Part shown: positions 20,074 to 27,653 of the stretch, piece after piece
Position numbering within the stretch: the first letter of the stretch is position 1
Layout of the letters: each line of letters begins with the position of its first letter
Source of the DNA: Comamonas serinivorans
Lineage (GTDB): Bacteria; Pseudomonadota; Gammaproteobacteria; Burkholderiales; Burkholderiaceae_C
Direction of reading: 5' to 3'
DNA: 64,000 nucleotides
Assembly (NCBI RefSeq): GCF_002158865.1
Contig: NZ_CP021455.1
Span: forward strand, 3,348,001 to 3,412,000
The notes under the pieces: generated by a model
The model's database searches: none
The model's input: the letters and a program-made list of their open reading frames with translations, nothing else
Told to the model about the DNA's origin: nothing
Translations under genes and position numbers: made by a program

Positions 20074-21717
20074 ATGTCACCGCATTGGGCCGCCCTGCTG
20101 CCGCAGCCTGACGCTGAGGCCTCGCACGCCATCCCCGCGGCCCTGGCCGCCGAGCCGGCGGACCGCCGCGTGCGCAAGGCGGCTCGCCCCTCGTCACCCG
20201 CTCGCGGGCGATCGCGCCAACCATCCCCTCGGACAGCCCCCCAGGTCTCGCCCGCGTCCCACTCGCCCGCTCCTCCCTTCCCCAGCGCGGGTGCCCACGC
20301 CGGCGAGGTCGCCCTCCATGACCCGCACGCACACGCACCCGCCGACATCGCCACGCTGGGCTACTGGGGCTTGCGGTTCAGCCCGCGCGTGGCCGTGCTC
20401 GACGACGCCGTGCTGGTGGACGTCGCCGCCAGCGCGCGCCTGTTCGGCGGGCTGCAGCCCTTGCAGCAGTTGGTGGAAGGCGGCGCCCAGGCGCTGGGCG
20501 CCCACGTCGCCTGGGCGCCCACCGGCACCGCCGCGCTGGCGCTGGCCCGCTGCGGTGTGCGCGACGGGTTCGCGGCCCCACTGGCGCAGGTGCTCGATGC
20601 CCTGCCCCTGCACGCCTTGCCCGCCGTTGCCCTGCAGCACCCCACGCTCGCCCGCCTGGGGTGCCGCACGCTGGGCGATGTACGCCGCTTGCCCCGCGCC
20701 GGCCTGGCCCGCCGCGTGGGCGCCGAGCTGCTGCTCGCGCTGGACCAGGCCCATGGCCTGGCGCCCGAGGTCTACGCCTGGCTGCGGCTGCCCGAGGCCT
20801 TCGAGGCCCAGCTGTCGCTGCTGCACACCGTGGACAGCGCGCCCGCCCTGCTGTTTGGCGCCACACGGCTGCTGCGCCAGCTGGTCGCCTGGCTGCAGGC
20901 GCGGCACCTGGGGGCGCTGGCGATCGAGCTGCAGTGGGTGCACGAAGGCTGGCGCAGCCACGATGCCGACACCCGCGGCCGCCTTTGCGTGCGCAGTGGT
21001 CAGCCCACCCAGCACCTGGCGCACCTGACACGCCTGCTGGGCGAGCACCTGGCCCAGGTGCAGCTGCAGGCCCCGGTCGACCAGTTGACGCTGACGGCGC
21101 CCGAGGTGGCCCCCGTGGTTCACGACAGCCACACGCTGGTGCCCGATGGCGGGCAACGCAGCCGCTCGGTGGCCGAGGCGCTGGAGCGCATCCAGGCCCG
21201 CTTGGGGCCAGACAGCGTGCGCCACGCCACGGTGCTGGCCGACCACCGCCTGGAATGGATGCAGCGCTGGCAGCCCCCTCTCGCCTCGCCAGCGGCCTCG
21301 TCTCCCGCTGTCTGGCGCCGCGCGGCCACATCAGTGGGCTCGGCGCCTGCCGGGGCATCACCGGCCCCGGGTCCCGCTGACCTGGCCAACCTGGCGGGCT
21401 TCAGCCTGCCCGTGCCCAGCTGGCTGCTGCCCCAGCCGCTGCGCCTGGTTGTGCGCCACCACCGGCCTCACCACCAGGGGCCGTTGCAGCTGCTGCTGGG
21501 CCCCGACCGCGTGGAAGGCGGCTGGTGGCATCGCGTGCCCGCGTCGCACCACCTGGCCGACTCGACCGTGGCCTGCCCGCCAGGGGATGGCCACAGCCTG
21601 AACGTGCAGCGCGACTACTGGCTCGCGCTCAGCCCGCGCGCGGGGCTGTTGTCGGTGTTTCAACAGCGGCTGGCCGGCGACGAAATCGGCTGGTTCCTGC
21701 ATGGGCACTACGCCTGA
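20074..21717 (+). CDS. imuB: ImuB, inactive Y-family polymerase-like mutagenesis factor
   Basis: A 547-residue Y-family-like protein that acts as the hub linking DnaE2 and ImuA to the sliding clamp. The family core is visible from LGYWGLRFSPRVAVLDDAVLVDVAASARLFGG (about residue 94) through TLGDVRRLPRAGLARRVG and PVDQLTLTAPEVAPV. A DxD/DE catalytic site is not evident, as expected for ImuB. The first ~90 residues contain a Pro/Ser/Arg-rich insertion after the start. It begins 3 bp after the imuA stop, so the two are co-translated. Confidence 0.9.
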   Translation: MSPHWAALLPQPDAEASHAIPAALAAEPADRRVRKAARPSSPARGRSRQPSPRTAPQVSPASHSPAPPFPSAGAHAGEVALHDPHAHAPADIATLGYWGLRFSPRVAVLDDAVLVDVAASARLFGGLQPLQQLVEGGAQALGAHVAWAPTGTAALALARCGVRDGFAAPLAQVLDALPLHALPAVALQHPTLARLGCRTLGDVRRLPRAGLARRVGAELLLALDQAHGLAPEVYAWLRLPEAFEAQLSLLHTVDSAPALLFGATRLLRQLVAWLQARHLGALAIELQWVHEGWRSHDADTRGRLCVRSGQPTQHLAHLTRLLGEHLAQVQLQAPVDQLTLTAPEVAPVVHDSHTLVPDGGQRSRSVAEALERIQARLGPDSVRHATVLADHRLEWMQRWQPPLASPAASSPAVWRRAATSVGSAPAGASPAPGPADLANLAGFSLPVPSWLLPQPLRLVVRHHRPHHQGPLQLLLGPDRVEGGWWHRVPASHHLADSTVACPPGDGHSLNVQRDYWLALSPRAGLLSVFQQRLAGDEIGWFLHGHYA

Positions 21718-21726
21718 GCGTCCGGC

Positions 21727-21750
21727 CAGGACAGGACAGGACAGGACAGG
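21727..21750. repeat. short tandem repeat ACAGG
   Basis: About five near-perfect copies of the pentamer ACAGG lie 10 bp after the imuB stop, with more diverged units just after. It sits in the 180-bp imuB-dnaE2 gap. Confidence 0.8.
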
Positions 21751-21897
21751 CCCGGCCAGGACAGGCACAGCCAGGGGCCTGGCCACGAACGCGGTCCAGA
21801 AAGCCCGTTCGGGAAGGTCAGGTTCCAGAGCCCACAGACATCCACCCAGTGAAAGCCAATCGACCCTCCCCTCAACCACCTCACGCCCACAACCCCC

Positions 21898-24800
21898 GTG
21901 ACCACCCCTGCCCCCGATCCGCTGCCCGCTTATGCCGAGCTGCGCTGCCTCTCCAACTTCAGCTTTCTGCGGGGCGCCAGCCACCCGGACGAGCTGGTTC
22001 AGCGCGCCCAGGCCCTGGGCTACCGCGCCTTGGCGCTGACCGACGACGGCTCGCTCGCCGGCGTGGTGCGCGCGCACGTCGCGGCCAAGGCGGCGGGCCT
22101 GCCGCTGATCGTGGGCGCGCAGTTTCGCGTGCAGGCCCGCGCGCCCGGCGAAACCCCGTTCACCCTGGTGCTGCTGGCCCAGACCCTGTTCGGCTACGGC
22201 AACCTGTGCGCCTTCATCACCCAGCTGCGTCGGGCCGCGCCCAAGGGGCACTACCAGCTCACGCGCGACCAGGTGCAGGGCCACGCGCTGCGCGACTGCC
22301 TGGCCCTGCTGTGCCCCGACCGCCAACCGCCTGCCGCGCCCGACACACCAGGCCACGCCAACCGCCATAGCTCCGGCGCTGCCCAGGCCTGGGCCAGGTC
22401 GCCCGGTCCGGCGGCGGAACCGACCTCACCGGCAGACACCGCCCAGGCCATCGAGTCCATCGACCCCATGGGCCCCAGTCCGGCAACCGCGCCGCCAGAC
22501 GCAGCTGCCCCAGCCTCCCCCCTGGGCCGCCAGGCTGTGCAGGCGGCCGATGCGCTGGCCGAACTGGGCCACTGGGCGCTCAGCCAGTTCATGGGCCGCT
22601 GCTGGATCGGCGTGGACCTGCCGCGCCGCATGGACGACGCGCTGTGGCTGCACCGCCTGCGCGAGATGGGCATGCGCACCGCCTTGCCGCTGGTCGCCGT
22701 GGGCGATGTGCACCTGCACGTGCGTTCGCGCAAGCCCTTGCACGACGTGCTCACCGCCATCCGCATCGGCCAGCCGCTCACCCACTGCGGCCACGCCCTG
22801 CAGCGCAGCGCCGAGCTGCACCTGCGCAGCCGCCTGCGCCTGGCCCAGACCTTCCCGCCCGAGCTGCTGGCCGAAACCCTGGTCGTGGCCTCGCGCTGCC
22901 ATTTCAGCCTTGATGAAATCCGCTACCAGTATCCGGCCGAAGTCGTTCCTACCGGAACGACAGCCCTGGCATACCTCGAGGCGCTCACCCAGAAAGGCGC
23001 CGCTGAACGCTGGCCGGACGGCGTGCCCGCCCAGGTGCAGGCCCAGCTGACGCGCGAGTTAGGCCTGATCGGCGAGCTGGGCTACGAGCACTATTTCCTG
23101 ACCGTCCACGACATCGTGGCGCACGCGCGCAGCGTGCACATCCTGTGCCAGGGCCGGGGGTCGGCCGCCAACAGCGCGGTCTGCTACTGCCTGGGCATCA
23201 CCGCGGTCAACCCGGCGCAGTCGGAGTTGCTGTTCGAGCGCTTCATCAGCAAGGAGCGCAACGAGCCGCCCGACATCGACGTCGACTTCGAGCACGAGCG
23301 GCGCGAAGAGGTCATCCAGTACCTCTACACCAAGTACGGCCGCGACCGCTGCGCCCTGACGGCCACCGTCATCTCGTACCACGAGCGCTCGGCCATTCGC
23401 GACGTGGGCAAGGCGCTGGGCTTCGACGAGGCCACGCTGGACGCCATCGCGCGCCAGCACCGCCGCCTGGAAGGCCAGGGCGTGCAGGCCGAGCTGCTGC
23501 GCGAGCTGGGCCTGGACGTGGACGCCCTGGCGGTGCAGCAGCTCATGCAGCTGGTGGCGCAGATCCTGGGCTTCCCGCGCCACCTGTCGCAGCACACGGG
23601 CGGCTTCGTGCTCACCCAGGGCCCGCTGTCGCGCCTGGTGCCGATCGAAAACGCCGCCATGCGCGATCGCACCGTCATCCAGTGGGACAAGGACGACCTC
23701 GACGCCGCCGGCCTGCTCAAGGTGGACGTGCTGGCCCTGGGCATGCTCACGGCCCTGCGGCGCACCTTCGATTTCGTGGCCCAGCGACGCGGCGTGCGCC
23801 CCACGCTGGCCACCCTGCCTCCGGACGACCCGGCCACCTACGACATGATCTGCCGCGCCGACACCGTGGGCGTGTTCCAGATCGAAAGCCGCGCGCAGAT
23901 GAGCATGCTGCCGCGCCTGCAGCCGCGCAACTTCTACGACCTGGTGATCGAGGTCGCCATCGTGCGGCCCGGCCCCATCCAGGGCGGCATGGTTCACCCC
24001 TACCTGCGGCGGCGCCAGGGGCTGGAAAAGGTGACCTACGAAAAGCCCGTGCTCCAGCAAGCGCTGGCCCGCACGCTGGGCGTGCCCATCTTCCAGGAGC
24101 AGGTCATGCAGATCGCCATCCTGGCCGCAGGCTTTTCACCCGGCGAGGCCGATGCGCTGCGGCGCGCCATGGCCGCCTGGCGCCGCACCGGGACCTTGAG
24201 CAAGTACCAACAAAAAATCATTGATGGCATGACGGCAAACGGCTATACCCCCGAGTTCGCCGAATCCATCTTCCGGCAGATCCAGGGCTTCTCCGAATAC
24301 GGCTTCCCGGAAAGCCACGCCGCCAGCTTCGCGCAGCTGGTCTATGCCTCCAGCTGGCTCAAATGCCACGAGCCCGCGGCCTTCCTCGCCGCGCTGCTCA
24401 ACAGCCAGCCCATGGGCTTTTACACGCCCAGCCAACTGGTGCAGGACGCCCGCCGCCATGGCGTGCGCGTGCGTCCCGTCGACGTCCTGCACAGCGACTG
24501 GGACTGCAGCCTGGAAGACCTGCGCCACCCCGACGGCCCCGCCGTCCGCCTGGGCCTGTGCCAGGTCAGCGGCCTGTCGCAGGCCAGCGGCCAGCGCATC
24601 GTTCAGGCGCGGCTGGCCGCGGGCCCCACCGCGCCAACCGGTCACGCAGGCCATGGCCCCGGCAGTGCGTCCGCCACAGCCCCTCTCGACGCCGGTGTCC
24701 ACGGCCTCGCGACCCAGGCCACCTCCAGCTCGAGCGACGCGGAGGCTTGGCGTGATGGCCAGGCGCCTGAACCGCTTGCCTCACCCGCCGGTCAGTCCGC

Positions 24801-25596
24801 TGAAGTCTGTTTGGCCCAGCCACAGCAGGTGTTTGTCGGTCACCCACCCGCCGATCCACCTGAACCCGGCGGTCCTCCACCACATCAGGCCGGCCGCCTC
24901 CACGCATCTGACGCCACCACCACCGACATCACCCATCAAGCCAGCCAAGCCGACGACCTGCCGACCCCATCGCCCTGGCCCGATGTCGAAGCCCTGGCCC
25001 GCAGCGCCGGGCTCGACCGCCGCGAGGTGCAGCTGCTGGCCGCGGCCGATGCCTTGCGCGGTCTGGCCGGCCACCGCCGCCAGCAGATGTGGGCCGCCGC
25101 CGGCTGGCACGCCGAGCCGGCGCTGCTGCACGAGGCCCCCACCCACGAACCGCCCCTGGTCCTGCCCCAAGCCCCCGAAACCGAGGCCGTGGCCTGGGAC
25201 CTGGCGGCCACCCACCTGAGCCTGCGCACCCACCCCATGGCCCTGCTGCGTCCACGCCTGGCGCGCTGGCGCCTGCGCAGCTCGCAAGACCTGCACACCG
25301 CCGTCGATGGTGACTGGGTGCGCACGGCCGGCATCGTCACCGTGCGCCAGCAGCCGCCCACGGCCAAGGGCACCACCTTCGTGTCGCTTGAAGACGAGTT
25401 CGGCAGCCTGCAGGTCATCGTCTGGCGCCATGTGCGCGATGCCCAACGCCCCATCCTGCAAGGCGCGCGGCTCATGGCCGTGCAAGGCCGCTGGCAGCGC
25501 GAGGGCCTGGTCTGCAACCTGATTGCCCACCGCCTGGCCGACCTGTCGGCCCTGCTGGCCCCGTTCGCCACCGGCAGCAGCCGCGACTTCCACTGA
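21898..25596 (+). CDS. dnaE2: error-prone DNA polymerase DnaE2 (ImuC)
   Basis: A 1232-residue C-family polymerase, the catalytic subunit of the ImuABC mutasome. Order of parts: PHP domain (YAELRCLSNFSFLRGASHPDEL at the start), polymerase core with CQGRGSAANSAVCYCLGIT and the catalytic acidic motif PPDIDVDFEHERREEV near residue 460, the thumb/fingers with FPESHAASFAQLVYASSWLK, and a C-terminal OB fold (VRTAGIVTVRQQP). The start is GTG. It exceeds the usual ~1050 residues because of Pro/Ala-rich insertions at about residues 141-215 and 905-1022, both between folded parts. Coordinated with imuA-imuB under LexA. Confidence 0.96.
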   Translation: MTTPAPDPLPAYAELRCLSNFSFLRGASHPDELVQRAQALGYRALALTDDGSLAGVVRAHVAAKAAGLPLIVGAQFRVQARAPGETPFTLVLLAQTLFGYGNLCAFITQLRRAAPKGHYQLTRDQVQGHALRDCLALLCPDRQPPAAPDTPGHANRHSSGAAQAWARSPGPAAEPTSPADTAQAIESIDPMGPSPATAPPDAAAPASPLGRQAVQAADALAELGHWALSQFMGRCWIGVDLPRRMDDALWLHRLREMGMRTALPLVAVGDVHLHVRSRKPLHDVLTAIRIGQPLTHCGHALQRSAELHLRSRLRLAQTFPPELLAETLVVASRCHFSLDEIRYQYPAEVVPTGTTALAYLEALTQKGAAERWPDGVPAQVQAQLTRELGLIGELGYEHYFLTVHDIVAHARSVHILCQGRGSAANSAVCYCLGITAVNPAQSELLFERFISKERNEPPDIDVDFEHERREEVIQYLYTKYGRDRCALTATVISYHERSAIRDVGKALGFDEATLDAIARQHRRLEGQGVQAELLRELGLDVDALAVQQLMQLVAQILGFPRHLSQHTGGFVLTQGPLSRLVPIENAAMRDRTVIQWDKDDLDAAGLLKVDVLALGMLTALRRTFDFVAQRRGVRPTLATLPPDDPATYDMICRADTVGVFQIESRAQMSMLPRLQPRNFYDLVIEVAIVRPGPIQGGMVHPYLRRRQGLEKVTYEKPVLQQALARTLGVPIFQEQVMQIAILAAGFSPGEADALRRAMAAWRRTGTLSKYQQKIIDGMTANGYTPEFAESIFRQIQGFSEYGFPESHAASFAQLVYASSWLKCHEPAAFLAALLNSQPMGFYTPSQLVQDARRHGVRVRPVDVLHSDWDCSLEDLRHPDGPAVRLGLCQVSGLSQASGQRIVQARLAAGPTAPTGHAGHGPGSASATAPLDAGVHGLATQATSSSSDAEAWRDGQAPEPLASPAGQSAEVCLAQPQQVFVGHPPADPPEPGGPPPHQAGRLHASDATTTDITHQASQADDLPTPSPWPDVEALARSAGLDRREVQLLAAADALRGLAGHRRQQMWAAAGWHAEPALLHEAPTHEPPLVLPQAPETEAVAWDLAATHLSLRTHPMALLRPRLARWRLRSSQDLHTAVDGDWVRTAGIVTVRQQPPTAKGTTFVSLEDEFGSLQVIVWRHVRDAQRPILQGARLMAVQGRWQREGLVCNLIAHRLADLSALLAPFATGSSRDFH

Positions 25597-25743
25597 GGCT
25601 GGCGGGATGGTGCGCCCGCGCATGAACCGGTGAGCGATTGCGGCGTTGCGCGCGGTCAGCGGCAGGCTGGTGGCCGCACTGTTGGGCGTTGGGCATCGCT
25701 TCGGGTGCCTTTCGACGCGTGCTCACGGCTTCGTCTGCACAAG

Positions 25744-25793
25744 GGGTATGGCCGTGATTGCGATTTCAATCCATCGAACTCTGCTGAATACTG
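25744..25793. repeat. 50-bp dyad element, copy 8
   Basis: GGGTATG at the left and ATACTG at the right, with a degraded inner pair (TTGCGAT, ATCGAA). It lies downstream of dnaE2. Confidence 0.75.
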
Positions 25794-25939
25794 CCCATTC
25801 ATTCTTGCAACACGCATGAACGGCAACGCTTTGCTGGGCTGACCGGCGCCGTGGGCGATGAGGTCAAGTTGGATGAGCTGGGCGTCAGCCCACGGCCCCG
25901 CACCGCTGCGATCACCGCACCCAAGCTCGCCGTGTTCCG

Positions 25940-26055
25940 CGGCACGCCGTCGCGCAGCGCCTGCAGCGCGGTCTCGCTGGGCACGCCCTCCACCTGCACC
26001 CCGTAGGTCTTGGCCATCTTGTGGCGCGGGTCGGCGATGCGCGCCTGCAGTGCAC
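25940..26055 (-). pseudogene. fragment of an RluE/RsuA-type pseudouridine synthase gene
   Basis: Leftward translation gives ALQARIADPRHKMAKTYGV followed by QVEGVPSETALQALRDGV. This is close to the segment of RsuA/RluE-family pseudouridine synthases that reads ...DPRHK-AKTYWVQVEG-P----AL--L--GV. Nothing of the catalytic domain or the termini remains, so about 40 codons of a decayed or recombined gene survive. It is bracketed by dyad elements copy 8 and copy 9. Confidence 0.6.
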
Positions 26056-26184
26056 GAAAACCCCACGGCCCTGATCGGCCTGCCGCTGATCCGCACCTGC
26101 CGCCTGCTGCGTGCCGTCGGTGGCCAGCACGGTCAACGCCATCACCGCGCCCGCAACGGCACGGCACGCCACACCAACACCACC

Positions 26185-26233
26185 AGGTATACCCACCTCA
26201 CCGTTTTTCAACAACGAAGCTGAATGGATACTG
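26185..26233. repeat. dyad element, copy 9 (49 bp)
   Basis: AGGTAT at the left and ATACTG at the right, with inner ACCGTTTTT and AACGAAG. It is one base shorter than the other copies. It ends 2 bp before the ispD stop codon. Confidence 0.8.
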
Positions 26234-26235
26234 GC

Positions 26236-26991
26236 TCAACCACCCGCAGCCAACGCACGCGCCTGCAGCAGCGCCTCGGCCAGCGCGAAATCGTCGGGGT
26301 AGGTCAGCTTCAGGTTCTGCGCGCTGCCGACGACCAGCTGCGGCCGCGCACCCAGGGCCTCCATGGCGCTGGCCTCGTCGGTCACGCCGGGGTAGTCGTC
26401 GCCATCGAAGGCCCGTGCCAATGCCGCCTGCAGCTCGGCCAGGCGGAACATCTGCGGCGTCTGCGCCAGCCATTTGTCGACCCGCGCCACGGTGGCGGCC
26501 ACCCGGTCCTGGGCATCGGCCTGTTTGAGCGTGTCGGGCAGCGGCAGCGCCAGCAAGGCGCCGGGCCAGGCATCGCCGCGCGCGGCGGCAGCGCGCCCCG
26601 CCGCGATCAGCGCCGTCACCTGGGCGGGCTGCAGCAGGCAGCGCGCGGCATCGTGCACCAGCACCCAGGCGTGATCGGCCACGCCAGCCTGCCGCATGGC
26701 AGCCAGCCCGTTGGCGACCGAGGCCGCGCGGCTGGCGCCCCCGCAGCGCAGCACCCGCGCGTGCGCGTCGACATCGGGCAAGGCGCCATCCAGCCAGCCA
26801 TCCTGCGGCGCCACCACCAGCCACACCTGCGCCAGTTGGCCCTGCGCCCGCAGCGGCGCAAACACGCGCAACGTGTGCGCCAGCACCGGCGCCCCAGCCA
26901 CAGGCTGGTACTGCTTGGGGCACGGCGTGCCAGCGCGCTGGCCCACGCCGGCGGCGGGGATGAGGACGTGGATGGGGGAATCGGTAGGCAT
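26236..26991 (-). CDS. ispD: 2-C-methyl-D-erythritol 4-phosphate cytidylyltransferase
   Basis: A 251-residue enzyme that transfers CMP to methylerythritol phosphate in the non-mevalonate isoprenoid pathway. The nucleotide-binding N-terminus HVLIPAAGVGQRAGTPCPKQYQPVAG, the conserved VLVHDAARCLL block, TPQMFRLAELQAAL and VTDEASAMEALG mark IspD. I chose the ATG at 26991 because the nucleotide motif follows shortly; the frame is open further upstream. It runs opposite to mfd, as in related genomes. ispF, the usual partner, is not found in this window. Confidence 0.95.
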   Translation of the reverse strand: MPTDSPIHVLIPAAGVGQRAGTPCPKQYQPVAGAPVLAHTLRVFAPLRAQGQLAQVWLVVAPQDGWLDGALPDVDAHARVLRCGGASRAASVANGLAAMRQAGVADHAWVLVHDAARCLLQPAQVTALIAAGRAAAARGDAWPGALLALPLPDTLKQADAQDRVAATVARVDKWLAQTPQMFRLAELQAALARAFDGDDYPGVTDEASAMEALGARPQLVVGSAQNLKLTYPDDFALAEALLQARALAAGG

Positions 26992-27123
26992 ACGGCACCA
27001 GACAACGACGGCGGCACCCGCCGCATGGCAGGCGCCCAAGGCGGGCATTGTGACGTCATGACGTCATGCCGGCTCCACCCGGAGTTCACGCGCCGAGCAC
27101 ACGCGCCGTCTAGATTCACGGGC

Positions 27124-27471
27124 ATGCCTGTGCCCCTGTGCCGCTCCGCCTCGCTGACGCCCTCGGCATCGTCTGCGCCCTGGTTTGCCAACGCTGCCCT
27201 GGGCTGGGTCATGAGCCGGAACGTGGCCGCGGGCGCTGACGCCCTCGAAGCCGACCTGCTGGTGTTCGCCTTCGTGCATTCGCAGCCCATCTGGCTGCCG
27301 GGGGTCACGGGTGCCTTGCTGCCACGCCACCCCCTTGCCTGGCGGCTGATCCGTCGCGCGCTGTTGCTGCTCGCAGGCCTGCATGGCGTGGCCTTGGCCC
27401 TCTCGTGGTGGTACCCGCCCTACCACCTGGTGGGCGTGGCGTTGTTGCTCGCGCCAGTGGCCTGCGGCTGA
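27124..27471 (+). CDS. small predicted membrane protein, unknown function
   Basis: A 115-residue frame with plausible protein character: a polar start, the segment ALGWVMSRNVAAGADALEADL and two hydrophobic stretches (RALLLLAGLHGVALALSWW and HLVGVALLLAPVA). I recognise no family. It lies in the ispD-mfd divergent gap, in the mfd direction, and the frame remains open far upstream, so the start at 27124 is only a guess. It could also be non-coding high-GC sequence. Confidence 0.4.
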   Translation: MPVPLCRSASLTPSASSAPWFANAALGWVMSRNVAAGADALEADLLVFAFVHSQPIWLPGVTGALLPRHPLAWRLIRRALLLLAGLHGVALALSWWYPPYHLVGVALLLAPVACG

Positions 27472-27653
27472 CCGCCCGGTGAAGCCATCGCCGGCAGCGG
27501 GGCCGGCACCCGCGCCGTAAAATCGTTGCCTCACACCCCGCGCCACCCGCAGCGGGGTGTTGTCGTTGGCGCGGCTTGCGCATCAGGCCGACCCGCGCAC
27601 CCATTTCAACAACAGCATCACGGTACAGCCGTTGATCCACCCTGGCGTAGACG

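Larger units (their letters stand above)
25597..26235. other. gene-poor gap between dnaE2 and ispD
   Basis: The 640-base gap holds two dyad elements about 390 bp apart and, between them, a short remnant of a pseudouridine synthase gene. No intact gene is visible. In many relatives ispF lies next to ispD at this position; I find no trace of it here. Confidence 0.6.
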
